Assembly: GCA_965153455.1 (NCBI GenBank)
Contig: OZ234502.1
Coordinates: 9,827,495 to 9,891,494 of the forward strand
Direction of reading: 5' to 3'
DNA: 64,000 nucleotides
From: Sphagnum compactum
Lineage: Eukaryota; Bryophyta; Sphagnopsida; Sphagnales
Shown here: piece after piece, positions 1 through 14,671 of the stretch
Position numbering within the stretch: the stretch's first letter is position 1
Layout of the letters: each line of letters begins with the position of its first letter
Notes under the pieces: generated by a model
What the model saw: only the letters and a program-made list of their open reading frames with translations
Databases searched by the model: none
What the model was told of the DNA's origin: nothing
Position numbers and translations under genes: made by a program

Positions 1-1177
1 CAATCAGGTGACTAAAAATGAGGTTCACATTTGCACATAACCTATTGGTCCTCTCACTTTAAAACCAAGGTGTTCAATTTTGGTGGATTTAGAAGGAATT
101 TCCTATGTTTCTATTTAGTTCAAGGGGAGCTTTTTTCCATATAGGGCGGAGTTTTGAATGTGATGTTCCACTGAAGATGCTTTGTGTCATTTGCTTTATG
201 TGTGTGTGAGTAATGATAGTTGTAAGCATTGACATGGCACAACATTTCTTAAGAGTTTTATTATATTTAGGTGGTTACATTCTAATTACAATTGGTAAAC
301 TACAGGAAGTTAGTTTGGAACAAATTTTAGTGTGGATGTGGTTTCAATCTAGTCTTGACTATATCTTTCTTTTTTTCAGCTTGGGTGAACAACTATCCAC
401 ACTAGTACCATCCATGGTAAACCCCCCAAAATTCATCCAAATTGCTTCCAAATATAACAACTATCCCATGCTTAGACTAAATCATGGTCTCTGAGTCCAA
501 GTCTAACATTTCTTGGGTTTAATTTGGCCACTCCCCTGGTACCTGGGCTGGTTTGGTAGCGAGTTATGCTATAAATAAATAAATAAGTAAATAAAATATT
601 TTTGTCATTTACTTTTGGCAAAAAAATATTAACAGTTTTTACAATTAGTCACTATAGCAAATAATGAAGCTAGGGGTGCTTGAGAGTTTTTTATTTTTAT
701 TTTCCAGATTTACTCCATGGCAGGTAGATATTTTTCAGCATTTTCGACAAATCCAAAAATAATTTTATTTTAATAATTACACACCGTTTCCAACAACTCA
801 GTTTCACATATATTTTCATAATAATTCACTTCAATATTTAAAGGATAATTTAATGACTAAACTGACCCTAGCGTAATGGTAGCTAGTAGGTAGATAGCTA
901 ATTCTATTTTATAATTAGATTTTAATAGTGTTTCGAAAACTCTTGAAGTTACTTCAGTGTTTTTTTCTTGAATCAATTTTGTTTATTTGAAAAATTGGAA
1001 TTTTTTTTTGGGTGAATTTTCACCATTTGGCGATTTGCTTTCCAAAAAAATGTGTGTCAAAGTTTGTTCCCTTTTCTCCCAAAAATTGAAATTAAAAATA
1101 AAATAAAAATTGCCATGTTTCTACACATTTGTTGAAAAGCAACTAGCTAATATATGAAAGGATTTTAATAAAATTTT
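1..1177. other. AT-rich spacer, no gene seen
   Basis: AT-rich sequence with short homopolymers and a small AAAT-type run near 575-595. Open frames are short and show no recognisable motif. No RNA gene or transposon end was recognised before the inverted repeat that begins near 1178. Confidence 0.5.
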
Positions 1178-2134
1178 ACTCTCATGGTTGGTCTATAGCC
1201 AAACGTGGCTAAATCTCCTTGTGGATGATCGCCAGTGTGGCAACATCACAAAATTGAAAGAAAAAAAAAACACTGAGATTCACAAAATTGAAGAAAAGAA
1301 AACCCTACTCTTGTTGTGCAATTTACTTCTTAATTTGGGGGAACAGTTGTGCTAGTCATTGCGAACAAGGGAACTATATCCGTGGCGCGTAAGCAAGAGG
1401 TGGCGGAAATCCGCTAATGACGACGAGGGTCGAGTGAACTTCATCTGGAAGCATATGCGACGAAATGGAGCTGAGGTCGATCGAAATTCGAAGAATACGC
1501 GACCAATGAAGAATGAAAATGCAACTTGACAAGTTGAGTTGAAGAACTGGAATGGAACGGAAAGGATATGCGTTGATGAAATTGACGAGGTCGAGAATTT
1601 TCGCTGCATTTCGCGACGAATGGACACGGTGAGCACGAGAACCAATTCGAAACATGTCACTGCGACGAATGGACGCGGTGGAAAACGCGGAGAGAATTCG
1701 AACCATGTGCGACAAAAAAATGGACGACTGCTGCTCACGTGGAGAATGCGAATCATAATGATGCAACCCATCTGTTAGTCAGCGCCACAGAGCTGTTCAT
1801 CAATGCGATGATGCCGCGCGTCCACGGAGAAACAGAAATGATAGGTTAGAAGCATGGTTTCTTAAATTAAAAAAATAAAAAAATAAAAAGAATTTTTGTG
1901 ATGACGAAGATTTGGCAATTGTTTTAAAAACATTAGCAAAAAATTAGTTCAAATTTACACTAGAAAACCAACATTTCCAAAAAATTTCTCCAATTTTGTC
2001 GAGGGGAAAAAAAATATTGTCCCAAAAAACCACTGGACAATCAGAGCTTCTTTTTTCCAATTTTGTCAAGTAGGTGGACTGGCGATCATCCACAAGAGGA
2101 AAATGAGCCAATTTTGGCTAGAGGTCAGTGAGCG
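1178..2134. mobile_element. Inverted-repeat element, copy 1 (MITE-like, family unknown)
   Basis: A perfect 19-bp inverted repeat, CTTGTGGATGATCGCCAGT at 1218-1236 and its complement at 2078-2096, lies inside longer imperfect arms that both include a TAGCCAAA...TGGCT palindrome. The arms enclose about 840 bp, with a GC-richer centre at 1380-1800. Overlapping ORFs occur there on both strands, but none has a recognisable domain. A second copy of the same arm type lies at 14.68-15.96 kb. Outer ends are approximate because no clear target-site duplication was found, so the superfamily is unassigned. It looks non-autonomous. Confidence 0.6.
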
Positions 2135-2199
2135 AACTAGAATTTTTTCAGGATCCCGCTTTTTTTCTGGCGAGCTCATTGTGTAAAATATGGCGAATT

Positions 2200-2353
2200 G
2201 TTGCCCCTCAAAACATGGCGACTCTTGCAATTTTTTTCTGAATTAAAAAAAACCATTGTACACTTCGCACAGGAGTTTCTTTTGTCGCCGCCGTGCGAAA
2301 ATTCGCAAAGAAATAAAAATAAAATGCTGGATAGAGAAGACAGAGAGAGAAAG

Positions 2354-2390
<37 letters not shown>

Positions 2391-3418
2391 TGTGTGTGTG
2401 TGTGTGGCGGTGGGAGAAGAAAACCAGAAAGGCAGGTGGAGGTAGAATATGCTTGTACGATGTGTCGCCGATGGTGGTTGTTGCGTGATGGTGCAGCTCG
2501 TCGTTGCGATCGAGGCTGTTGCTGATCCAGTTTTTTAGCTACGCAATTGGGTGGGGGGGGGGGAGGGGGGAAGCTGGATGTTGGTGCAGTGGTAGCGAGA
2601 GAGAGAGCGAGAGAGAGAGAGAGAGAGAGGGATATATCTATCTGTAGGGGAAATTGCTGCATCTATTTTACATGTATTCGTCGTCGGTGTGCGTGTAACA
2701 ACAAGAATCCGTAGCCAGCAAAATGTAACCCTTTGCTTTCCCCTGGCCGCCTTCGGGCGTGCATCTGAAATCATCGTGTTGTTGTTGCAATCATCGCGCG
2801 CACCTTGTTAATTACGAGCCTCGTTGTTGTTGTTCTTCTATTACCCCACTTTTTCCCTTCCTCAAGCTTGGAGGGAAAGCAAAGCTTCTGCATCGCAAGT
2901 GCTGCCAGGACTGTGACTTTTTTCTTTGGTGGCGACCAGTGAAGTGTTGTTTCGAGGTGTGTATGGATTCCCTGTTTTATTGCCTCTCTCTCCTCTTTGC
3001 TTGCAGTTGTTGAACGATCTTTTGATAGAAAGAGGACAGTTTCACTGGACAATTTTGCTCTTCTTTTGTACTTATCGTTTGCTTGTAAAAAATCCTCTAA
3101 GTCAGTTTGGTCTTAGGTTACGAGCAATTTCTGTCTATGAAGAAAGAGGCTGCATTCTGAGCTCCAATTCTATTCTAAGAAGAATTCTTTCTTGGCTTTG
3201 CTGCATGCATCTATGGATATAACTGCACGAAAAAAGATGATGCCTCACTTGCCATACGATTTCCATTCTAGTTTTCGTGTTGTAGGAAGTGGATTTCTTC
3301 CTCCTTTTCTCTCCCCTGCCCTCCCACACTCCTTTCCCCAAGTCTATTATCTGCTACAGCATGTAGGCTGGAATTAACCAAACCTATGTCCATTCCTATT
3401 TTGGCAATTGCAGCAGGG
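2200..3418 (+). promoter_or_regulatory. S6K promoter and 5' leader with a probable leader intron
   Basis: This stretch precedes the S6K start codon. It holds GA and TG microsatellites, a G-run near 2550 and several GTTGTTGTT blocks. The sequence just before the ATG, a pyrimidine-rich tract ending in TTGCAGCAG, looks like a splice acceptor. A GTGTGTATGG motif near 2957 could be the matching donor. A leader intron of about 460 bp is therefore likely but is inferred from splice signals only. Small ORFs here have no family features and are treated as leader sequence. Confidence 0.5.
2337..2406. repeat. GA/TG microsatellite
   Basis: A nearly pure AG run passes directly into a TG run. A second AG-rich tract lies at about 2598-2632. 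Both are upstream of S6K on its coding strand. Confidence 0.85.
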
Positions 3419-6108
<2,690 letters not shown>

Positions 6109-7090
6109 AATCATTTGGTGAGCATTCTGTATCTCTGGAATTGCATTTCACTAAAAATTTCCTGACAGTTGTATCTTTGTATCAATAGTAATTGTATGCA
6201 TACATTCTTTGCAGCCGGTACATAGAGCAATGTATGTGTATGAGAGGTTCACCCACTGTCAGCAGCTGATGAGTCAGTGGATAGTCATGGCAGCTCCTCA
6301 CTGCTATTCATGATGAAGAAGGTGATGAAGGTCTAACACTTTGTGAGAGATTCTAAAAGGTTATGACAGTACTCATTGCGATGTTATCTTTAAATTGTTG
6401 TTGCGGAGATTTCTTTGCAATTTCAACATATATTGTATAATGGACCTACCATGTTTGGTTTTCAGAAACTTGAACCACATATTTGACATTCAGAGTATGT
6501 GTCACACAAGGGATTTGCATCCATGAACCAGTAAAAAAAATCCTTCAAGGGAAGAAGGGATCTTTGAGCATGATCACGTTGTTGACATTTTTCTGAGAAT
6601 AAAATGCTTCCAAAATTTTCAGTTGTATCTGCTAGTTTGAGTCAGCTATTTTGTGGTATATTCTACAAGAGACAGATGCTCATTGCAACTGAATATCCAT
6701 TTTCTAAAAGCCATGTGTATGTGCATGGTTAGTACATCACCTGGGATGGTACACCACCAGGAGGATGAGCAAGCAAGGTGATTCTTGAAACCTATACAGA
6801 CCCCCCAATAAATGTAACCTTTTTGTAAATTCTAAGGAGGTTAAAAGTGTTCTGCAGATTGAATCTATCCCACAGAGAGGAAAGCAAACATGAAAGAAAA
6901 AGAGAAAACAAGAACAAAAACAAAATGGTTCTTGTCATATGCATTCAGTAACCTTCAATTGACCATCTGCCATGGACTCCATCAGCTCCCAGAAATGGGT
7001 GCTGGTTATCATCACATCTTAACCACCAGATTGAGTTCCTGTAACAGACTTACAGTCACAGGAAAAACTCAGTCACGATGCTGGGTGACT
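6109..7090 (+). other. S6K 3' flank
   Basis: Transcribed 3' region then spacer. The first canonical AATAAA is at 6598-6603, about 490 nt after the stop codon. No other gene is seen. Confidence 0.45.
6598..6603 (+). terminator. Possible polyadenylation signal of S6K
   Basis: Canonical AATAAA at a plausible distance downstream of the S6K stop. Plant signals are degenerate, so this is only a candidate. Confidence 0.35.
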
Positions 7091-7091
7091 G

Positions 7092-7247
7092 AGCCAAGCG
7101 TAATGGAGAAACATGAGAAGAAAAAAGAGAAAGAGGAGAAGTAAAGAAAAGCAAACCATGGAGGAAGAACAGTCAGCCAAGCATAATGGAGGAGCATGAG
7201 AAGAAAAAAAGAGAAAAGAGGAGAAGTAAAGAAAAGCAAACCATGAA
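7092..7247. repeat. Tandem duplication, about 84-bp unit
   Basis: Two adjacent copies of a unit starting GCCAAGC(G/A)TAATGGAG and continuing through a purine-rich GAAGAAAAAAGAG stretch to AAGCAAACCATG, with small indels between copies. The open frame across it is a product of the purine bias. Confidence 0.8.
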
Positions 7248-8056
7248 GGGAAGAAAAGGGAGAGAACCAAAATGGAGAACCTTAAAGAGCAAGATCAGTA
7301 TTAGAAGGCAATCCTTCAATACAATCCCTGAACTCACAAAAGAGCAGAAGACCCATGAAACAGCAACAGAGTCCAGACATTACAATATTAAAAGAACAAA
7401 AAACAGTGCAGAGAAGGGATGGGATCATCTACAGAGAAACATAATTCTGAAGCAAGAGAAGGAACCAGCCTACTGTGTAGCCTTTTCCTCATCTCTGAAC
7501 AATCCTTTAAGATGGCATGCTTATTCTTAACTGAAACCCTAAACCCTAAACCCAACATTGGTCCCAAGGGTTGGGAACTAGCTCCCCAAGTTGATAGGTA
7601 ACAATCTTTTTTCGACCTTGGGGCCATCATTAAGGGGCCAGATAGTCATGGATTTTAACATATTATATTTTAGTTTGTTCTTGACTCCTCCTAGTGTAAA
7701 GCTCTTGAGACTAATTTCAGTGGTTGCGCCAATAGATTGCTTGATTTTATCAACTTTGGCCTTCACTCTTTGTGTAAAGTGAGTGCTTTAAGTAGTAGTC
7801 TAGGTGCAGGAGTGCTGAGACATGGTGCTATATACTTGACTGAAAGGTTGGCAACGAATCAATATGTCATCTACCTAGGCGAGGACTTGGAGTGTTGAGA
7901 CTAGGTTGATGGACTTGGTAGACGAGGTGTTGGAGCGTTTGACACTAGGTTGATGACTTGCTAGTTGAGGGGTTGCCATGTCTCGAGTCTAAGGTGATGA
8001 CCTGAACTGGTGTAGGCTAGACTTTAGTAATACTGTGAAAGGTGATGCACATTTGT
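7248..8056. other. Spacer with short telomere-like motif
   Basis: No gene. CCCTAAA-type units occur at 7535-7553 (two and a half copies), the plant telobox or telomere motif. The stretch at 7557-7700 has TTGGGGCC and TGACTCCTCCTAGTGTAAA words that resemble the ends of the 9188-9557 MITE, so it may be an old copy of that family. Confidence 0.45.
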
Positions 8057-8435
8057 CACAGTAAACCAGCACCCACCAGTGCACCATCCACTGGATATCG
8101 GATATTACTCAGTTGTGGATGAACCTCAACTGAATTAATATTAGGTTTCATCTTGGTAACCAATTCTGTAAGCAAATAGGTTTCACATATAGGCAGATAG
8201 GTAGGAAAATAGGCAACTTCTAGATAAGTATATGGTTTATACATGGCTAAGGGCTGCTTTTACTACCTACCTACTAAAAAATCTGCTTGTGGGTTGTAAG
8301 TAGGTAGGTGGAAAAGACAGTAACTGAGCTAAGCACCATGCTTTTAAGTAGGGAACTGGGAGCCAACAGAAATCTGTTTCCTGACCACTTATCATTCATC
8401 CTTCACGGTGCACGGGTTGGTGCTGGTTCACTGTG
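8057..8435. mobile_element. MITE-like element with about 30-bp terminal inverted repeats
   Basis: The left end reads CACAGTAAACCAGCACC and continues to AGTGCACC. The right end, read on the minus strand, is CACAGTGAACCAGCACC continuing to CGTGCACC. The two arms match at most positions across about 30 bp and enclose 379 bp with no coding capacity. No confident target-site duplication is visible, so the superfamily is open. Confidence 0.7.
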
Positions 8436-9184
8436 GCCACATGAGTTGAGGTTTACTAATTACTACTTAACTCTTTAGCTATTTTACCCATTGACTTAGA
8501 TAAACCACTGGCAGAAAAATTCTTTTCACAGAAAAATTGTTATTGACATAGATAAAGCACAAGCACAACACACGGTCCCCCCGGTTACTCACATTATTTT
8601 ATCTGGAGGGCACCTTATGCAGCAGAATTTCTTTCTCCTTGACAAAGGGTGCATCGTGTTTGAAAAGCAAAATGCTCGCTGGGGTCGACATATCATTTCT
8701 TAAAATTATTTATTCCCATGATACCTGTCCAAATGTCACTTGAAAAAGTTCTTAAAATTTTTTTCTGCTGGTGCATTATGTTGGTTAGTTAACGGCCTTA
8801 GCAATGAGCATGAGAGAATATTGCAAAATAAGCACCCCTTGACTCCCACCTCGTGCTTATTTCAAGAACACCAACCCCACTCTGAAAGCATTACCCAACA
8901 TGTATGTATTTTAGCATGTTGATAAGAACAGTCAGGCCCCCCAGGTGTAGACGCCCTGGTTAGGGCCAATAAATGAATGCCACGTCAGCAAACATTTTTG
9001 ATTGAGAAAGTCGTGTGTGATGTCACGAGGTCCAATTATTGTTCCTTTTAATATATGAAATCCGAGGTCCAATAATTGGTCATTTGGAATAAAATAATGT
9101 GAGTAATTGGAGTGGGAGGGGGGCTCTTATGAGTTCAGGGGGTTAAACAACAGCTAGTGTTTTCCCTTCTTATACAACAAACTC
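8436..9184. other. Spacer, no gene seen
   Basis: AT-rich with a few GC-richer words. The 60-aa frame at 8740-8922 has no family features. Confidence 0.4.
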
Positions 9185-9187
9185 TTA

Positions 9188-9557
9188 GGCTCACTTTACA
9201 CTAGGAGTCAAGGCCAACAATGTTCAACTCAAATCAAGCATTCCTATTGATAGTTGAAATCGGCCCCAAGGGCTTTACACTATGTCAAGGCTGAAATAGA
9301 AAAAATCTTTTCAATCTGCCCCAAGTTACTAATAAATGTTGAACTTTATGGCCTTGTATTGGCCCCAAGGCTGAAAAAAGGATACGGAATTTGGGAAGCC
9401 AATTTGCAACCCTTGGGGCCAATGTTCCAGCATTTATTAATATCCTGATGTCAATGTTCTTATATTGATTAGTAACTTGGGGCCAAACATTAAGCCAAAA
9501 AATGCTCAAATTTGGCCCCAGGCTTTTTCAGCCATGACTCCTAGTGTAAATGGGGCC
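9188..9557. mobile_element. PIF/Harbinger-type (Tourist-like) MITE
   Basis: 370-bp element. The left end GGCTCACTTTACACTAGGAG and the right end, read in reverse, GGCCCCATTTACACTAGGAG form terminal inverted repeats that extend to the AGTCA(A/T)GGC word. TTA flanks both sides (9185-9187 and 9558-9560), the 3-bp target duplication expected of PIF/Harbinger elements. The interior has repeated TTGGCCCCAAGG words in both orientations, so the RNA or single strand could fold extensively. No transposase is encoded. Confidence 0.8.
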
Positions 9558-9560
9558 TTA

Positions 9561-10039
9561 CATATTATGATTTATAAGCTTGCAATTCATGATTAGGCGG
9601 TTTTCCTTGAAATAAGTTTTTGATATTCAAAGAAATGTGGTCAGGCAGCACCCTTTATTAAATTACCATTTTGACAAGGTCGTATTAGGTAATATTATGA
9701 TTTGTTGTTTCATTTCATTGATTGGTAACACATTTATTTGCCCACATGTTTATCAAATTTGTTAAAAACAATTTGTGCTTTATTGTATTTAGCTAGAAGA
9801 TGACCTTTGTGTCTGTACCTAATGCTAAAATTGCACCATGAATTACAATGGTTACAGCATTTTTAATAAAGCTCCATTCAAGGACCTTCAATTTTTTTAA
9901 CATGAATTTTTTTCTTATTCTTATATCATTTTCATTACCATTTCTAATATTGCCTTGGATGTCATTGTGTTATATTTTAGTAAAGCTTCAACCATGACCA
10001 AGTTCAAAGTTGAAACCCACTTGTGACAAAAGGTTATTG
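9561..10039. other. AT-rich spacer, no gene seen
   Basis: No open frame with recognisable content and no repeat structure beyond AT richness. Confidence 0.4.
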
Positions 10040-11230
10040 ATGGGGCTCATGCCATGCTAAAGTGGACATGCACGCCTTTCATCAAAACATGACATAAATG
10101 CAATGTGCATTGCATGTATGGATTTTCATCCCATATCATAGATACCATGGGATAACATGGCATGGGGTAGAGGCCATGGGTGGCATGCATGTTACAAATC
10201 ATGTGAAACATGACCACAAAGATGAAGCTGGCATTTTGGATCAAATTATCATTGATGGAATTCTGAATAGAAATGGATTGCACCTTGCATGGATAAATTT
10301 GTGTTCATGGGTAAAACTTATTACACATGCAATTAAACCATATGGATAAATTACTATTTGTGTAAAACTTCACGACAAATCAAACTTCTTTTCATGGATG
10401 AAATTGACAACATGGAAAAATCTAGCCATATAGATGGAAGTGATAACATAAATGATCTGTGTCACATGGATGACATTCCATAACATGGACAAAGTTGACC
10501 ATGCACAAAGGCAGCTGGTGCTGTGGGTTCAAATTCAAGAACATGGATTCCATCAATTAAATTTCTCAAATCCATAAGTTAATATCACACATGTGGCAAA
10601 TAGATTGATGTGATCAACTTTATAAGTCAAGATGATTCATCCATATGGATAGTATTGCATCCTTATCATATACTTCAATAGTATCATTTACATGATGATA
10701 TTTCTTCTTTGTCCATAGTGTCATTTATGTATGTCAAATTCATCCAATTTTTTGTTTGTCATATATATGTTTTTGTCATCAATTTCATCTTTGTGACAAG
10801 GTTTTACCATGTGGTGACATTAGTTTGTGTTATCACTTCCATCTAAAACATTCTATTTAATACATGTAGTCAATTTATTTGAGTCAAGAATTTCTTTTGA
10901 TGTCATTCAATGTCTATTGTTTGGCCACATAATTGGATGTCATTAATTTTGTCCATGACATCAATTTTCTCCATATATAAAGTTTGATATTTGCTATAAG
11001 TCTTATCCAACCTTCATTTTAAAATATTTTTTGAATTTCTTTTGGAATATGTAATCTGTCAATTTCCAACCATGTGTCCCATGTTCATCCGTGTGTGAAT
11101 TTCCCTCATCATATTGTTTAAACTTGCTTCATAATGTCATGTTTCAGATCGATCAATTTCATCCACATCAAAAATTTCAACTATGTGATCAATTTGATCA
11201 TATTTCAAGGTCATCCATGTGACACAATTT
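10040..11230. repeat. Degenerate CATGGAT-rich repeat block in both orientations
   Basis: The left half (to about 10,690) is dense in CATGGATAAA, CATGGATGA and ACATGG words. The right half carries their complements (TTTGTCCAT, TTTCATCC, CCATGTG). One longer match, TAGATGGAAGTGATAACA at about 10,432, recurs inverted at about 10,826. The short overlapping ORFs at 10.05-10.35 kb are products of this repetition. Confidence 0.55.
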
Positions 11231-13096
11231 TGTAACACCCGATAATCTAGTTGAGAACTTGTGGCAAGCTGGAAACTAGGCGTGATTGATAGCTAGTTGA
11301 TCAACACTCTTCCAATGGCCTCTTGTAAGAGCAATTGTGTTTAGCTAGTTTTTTTAATCACTTGTTAACCCTTAATTGACATTTGACCAAAGACACTCCC
11401 AAGTGGGAGGAGGGAGTTACAACCATGTATTCACTCAATAGTCATGTAAAATGTCAAAAATTTAAAAATCTGACTTGGTAGAGTTGTAAGGGAATTCAAG
11501 CTCAATCTCTAAGTTTTCAAAAAAAGAATTTGGTTGAGAAATGGAAAATCCCCACCATTAAAAGTGATGAGGAGCTTTCAAAAATTTCATGTTTTTGGAG
11601 AACTTGACCAAGCTACCATGATTCTTCATTGATTGTAAAACTTCTAAGATAGATAGAAGGCATCCATACAAATGTGGTGGAAAAAATTGTTGCATTTCCA
11701 AGAGGGAGAACCAAATTTTTGATTGAGCTTTGATTCAAAAGGAACCTCCCAAGATTTCAAAAGGAATCAAGAATTGAGCAACATTAATATGTACCAATCT
11801 TGGGCAACTATTGGAAACATGAATAGACCCTTGGCGGTTATCAAGCTGGTCTTAAGATTCATAACCACAAATTTCAAAAATTCAAAGACCTAGTTTTGGT
11901 ATATAACTATGTTTCCCATATTTTTTCAAACAATTCAAATAACCAGCCATAAAATTGCAGATTCGTTCATGAAAATTGTTAGTCCTTTATAAGATTTTTG
12001 AAATAATTAGGACCAATTGTTCTTTGGTTCTATTTTTTTTCAAAAAACCACAATTGACATTTTTTTAATTTTGAAATAATGAAAAATTAGAATCAAATTA
12101 TATATATATATATATATATCAAATGATCGCACAACACTAGTATGTAGCAATGTTGGATGGGTATTTGAGTTTGTTAATAACCTCAGGTACCAAATATTTC
12201 AAAAAAATGGTAATTTTCATGAAAGAATTAGCAAAAATCATCGTATTATAGAAGGTTATTTGATTCATGTTTATTTTAAAATGACAATTATTAGTAAGGA
12301 ACAATTTTTTGATAATTGAAAATTTTATATGTATCAAAATAAAATGCTTTGAAACCTAGAGGGGATTTGGTGCCATATCTATTCCCTACCCAAATAAGTA
12401 TCGAATGTATATAATGTAACACTAAATGGTGATGGATGGGTCTTGGGTTTAAAATTGTGTTGCTAAAGGTCAACGTCCAATTTCTTGTTTTTGAGTGTTT
12501 TTAATTTATATGTTTATGTTCACATGGTAATTAATGAAGATTTGAACTTTTTGTACGGTAGGATCAATAGTTCTATGAAGTTGGCATTAGCTTATAGTGT
12601 CTTGAATGTGAAGCTTTTAGAGCAAGGTCAAGATGCTCATATGATTTTAAAAAAAGGAGTCTGTGGGGGCATCAATCTAAAACTACCAAGAAGGAATTGA
12701 TTAGCTAGTAATGAGTGATGTTGGTGAAGGAGTGGAGATGTAAAATTTTGAAAGGTTAACAAAGCCGCTAATGTTCTAGTTTTATAGATCTTGAACTTGG
12801 AAATTGAATAATTATCAATGTGAATAGAATGAAATGATAGTCTATTCTAGAATAAAGGAATATTTGAGTTATTAGAAGATTTGATCTATTTTTGTTCAAG
12901 CGTTGGATGCTTATTTTCAATGTATGTGTTTTTAAACAATTTTTTGCTACACGTTTCTTCACCTTGGGAATCCTGAATGTTGGGGGTCTAAGAATGTCAA
13001 GAGTTAAGTAGAAATGTGTCCAATTGCATTATTTGCATATCCATTTAGAAAGGGTCAAGCCCAAAAATGTCGGTTAGTTTAGAGTGAGGTGTTGCA
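11231..13096. mobile_element. Possible solo LTR, about 1.87 kb
   Basis: Begins TGTAACACCC and ends GGTGTTGCA, the TG...CA ends and short terminal inversion typical of plant Ty3/gypsy LTRs. The interior is non-coding and holds a TA microsatellite at about 12,099-12,119. The flanking pentamers AATTT and CTTTT do not match, so the insertion is unproven and the limits are provisional. Confidence 0.35.
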
Positions 13097-14671
13097 CTTT
13101 TCTTAGAATTGTGACATGCAAGAATCAACCCATGTCCAATGAAATCTTGCCTTTCGCCTTTTTTTGGGTATGAGAATTTCGCATATGTGAGTTTGTTTCA
13201 CTTTTGTGGTTCCACGCCCACTTATGGAAGGAAGGGAATGGAAGAAACCCCTCCCTTCTAATCTTTTTGGTCTTTTTCTTCCTAGCAAAAGGAATAGAAG
13301 GTTGTAAAGTGAAACTTCTTTTTCATTTTCTTCCATGTAGAAGGAAAGGGATGGAAGGGGGACTAACTTTTTTTGGCACCCCTTTTAATATGTTACAATA
13401 GGCTTTTCAAAAACTATGTTACAATAATATTTAACATTGTGTGTTGGATGAGATAAATAGTAAATGTAAATGTTGACCGTTCCAAGTATTTAACAAGTTG
13501 TAAGTTAACAAGTTTTAAAGGTATCTGGACTAGAGGTTTAAAATTTTGTTTAAATTGAATATAGATGTGAACCATGAAAACAAATTTTGTTGAAACTAAA
13601 ACTCGAACCTGAAACGCATTGATGTTCTTTTAAAAATAAGTCTAGACTCTCTAGTCATATATATATGCAAAGTTTTTAAAAAGCACAACAATCAACCCTT
13701 GCTATTTAGTTTTAATTGACTGTACATAATAATTAATGTATCATATTTTTATTTTGGACATTTTGCAATAGTTGAAAAAAATTAATATTAATAAAAAAGT
13801 TTTAGTGGAGTGCAATGTCGATGATGAAACCCAATGAAGCCTTATACTGGATTAAGCTACAATTTACTTTGGGAAGTTCAAAATTGTAACTCCTATAAAT
13901 AAATAAATACAAAGCATTCTTAAAAATCACATCAGAGATGTAGTATTAAAAGAATTATTAAAAAAAAAAAACCTTCAATTCCTTCCAAAAGCAAGAACTG
14001 ATAAATACTGATAGATGCTAAAAAATAACTGGTTGCAATGGACACGCTCTAAGGAAATGAATATATAATTCCGATTGCCCTTTATTGTGGGTATGCTCAA
14101 TGCTCATGATATTCTCAGGAGAGAACCAAAGAATAACTTATTCCTCGGAAAACAAGTTTCTACGAAGCTTTGCATGTCTGCCGTATGCTTCTTCTCTTCC
14201 CCAAAGTCAAGAAGCCAAAACAACTTAGTGACTTGTCTACTCCGTTGGGAAGTTGGAGTGAAGACAACACAAGCGATTCATGATGATTTTTTCATCCGAA
14301 ATTTCCAACAAGCTTCCTCCGTTCCTGCTATGCTCCAAAAAGAAGAGAAAAGTGGAAAAGAACTTACATGCAACAACACTCTTGTACTAATAATGTTCAT
14401 AGAGAAAATTTAAATATTCATTTTATTTTGTTTTACTAGCAATGAATTCTACCATGATACTAGTAGTTTATAATTATGATAAGTTCTGGAACCAAACAAA
14501 GGGCCTACATCTAAAAAGCTGATTAGTTTTGACGAATAATTCATATAATGGATATCCCATCAATGATTGGGTTGGTGGTGGAATGTGGGCTTGAGATTCA
14601 CACATTATACAATGCATACTGACTTTTGGAAACCATTGATGCAAAAAGTTTTTAAAAAAAAACTTTCATAT
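13097..14671. other. Spacer, no gene seen
   Basis: AT-rich. A 112-aa frame at 14,075-14,413 begins with ATG but has no motif I recognise. A GGAAGGAAGGGAATGGAAG-like word recurs about 120 bp apart near 13,224 and 13,340. Confidence 0.35.

Noticed and set aside
1352-1778. Overlapping 79-139 codon frames on both strands
   Set aside because: They lie in the GC-richer core of an inverted-repeat element and show no domain; two minus frames of equal quality overlap, which argues against coding.
3386-3418. Upstream start for S6K adding 11 residues
   Set aside because: That stretch reads as the pyrimidine tract and acceptor of a leader intron; the ATG at 3,419 follows it.
7535-7553. Interstitial telomere array
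   Set aside because: Only about two and a half CCCTAAA units; consistent with a telobox or chance motif, not a telomere relic.
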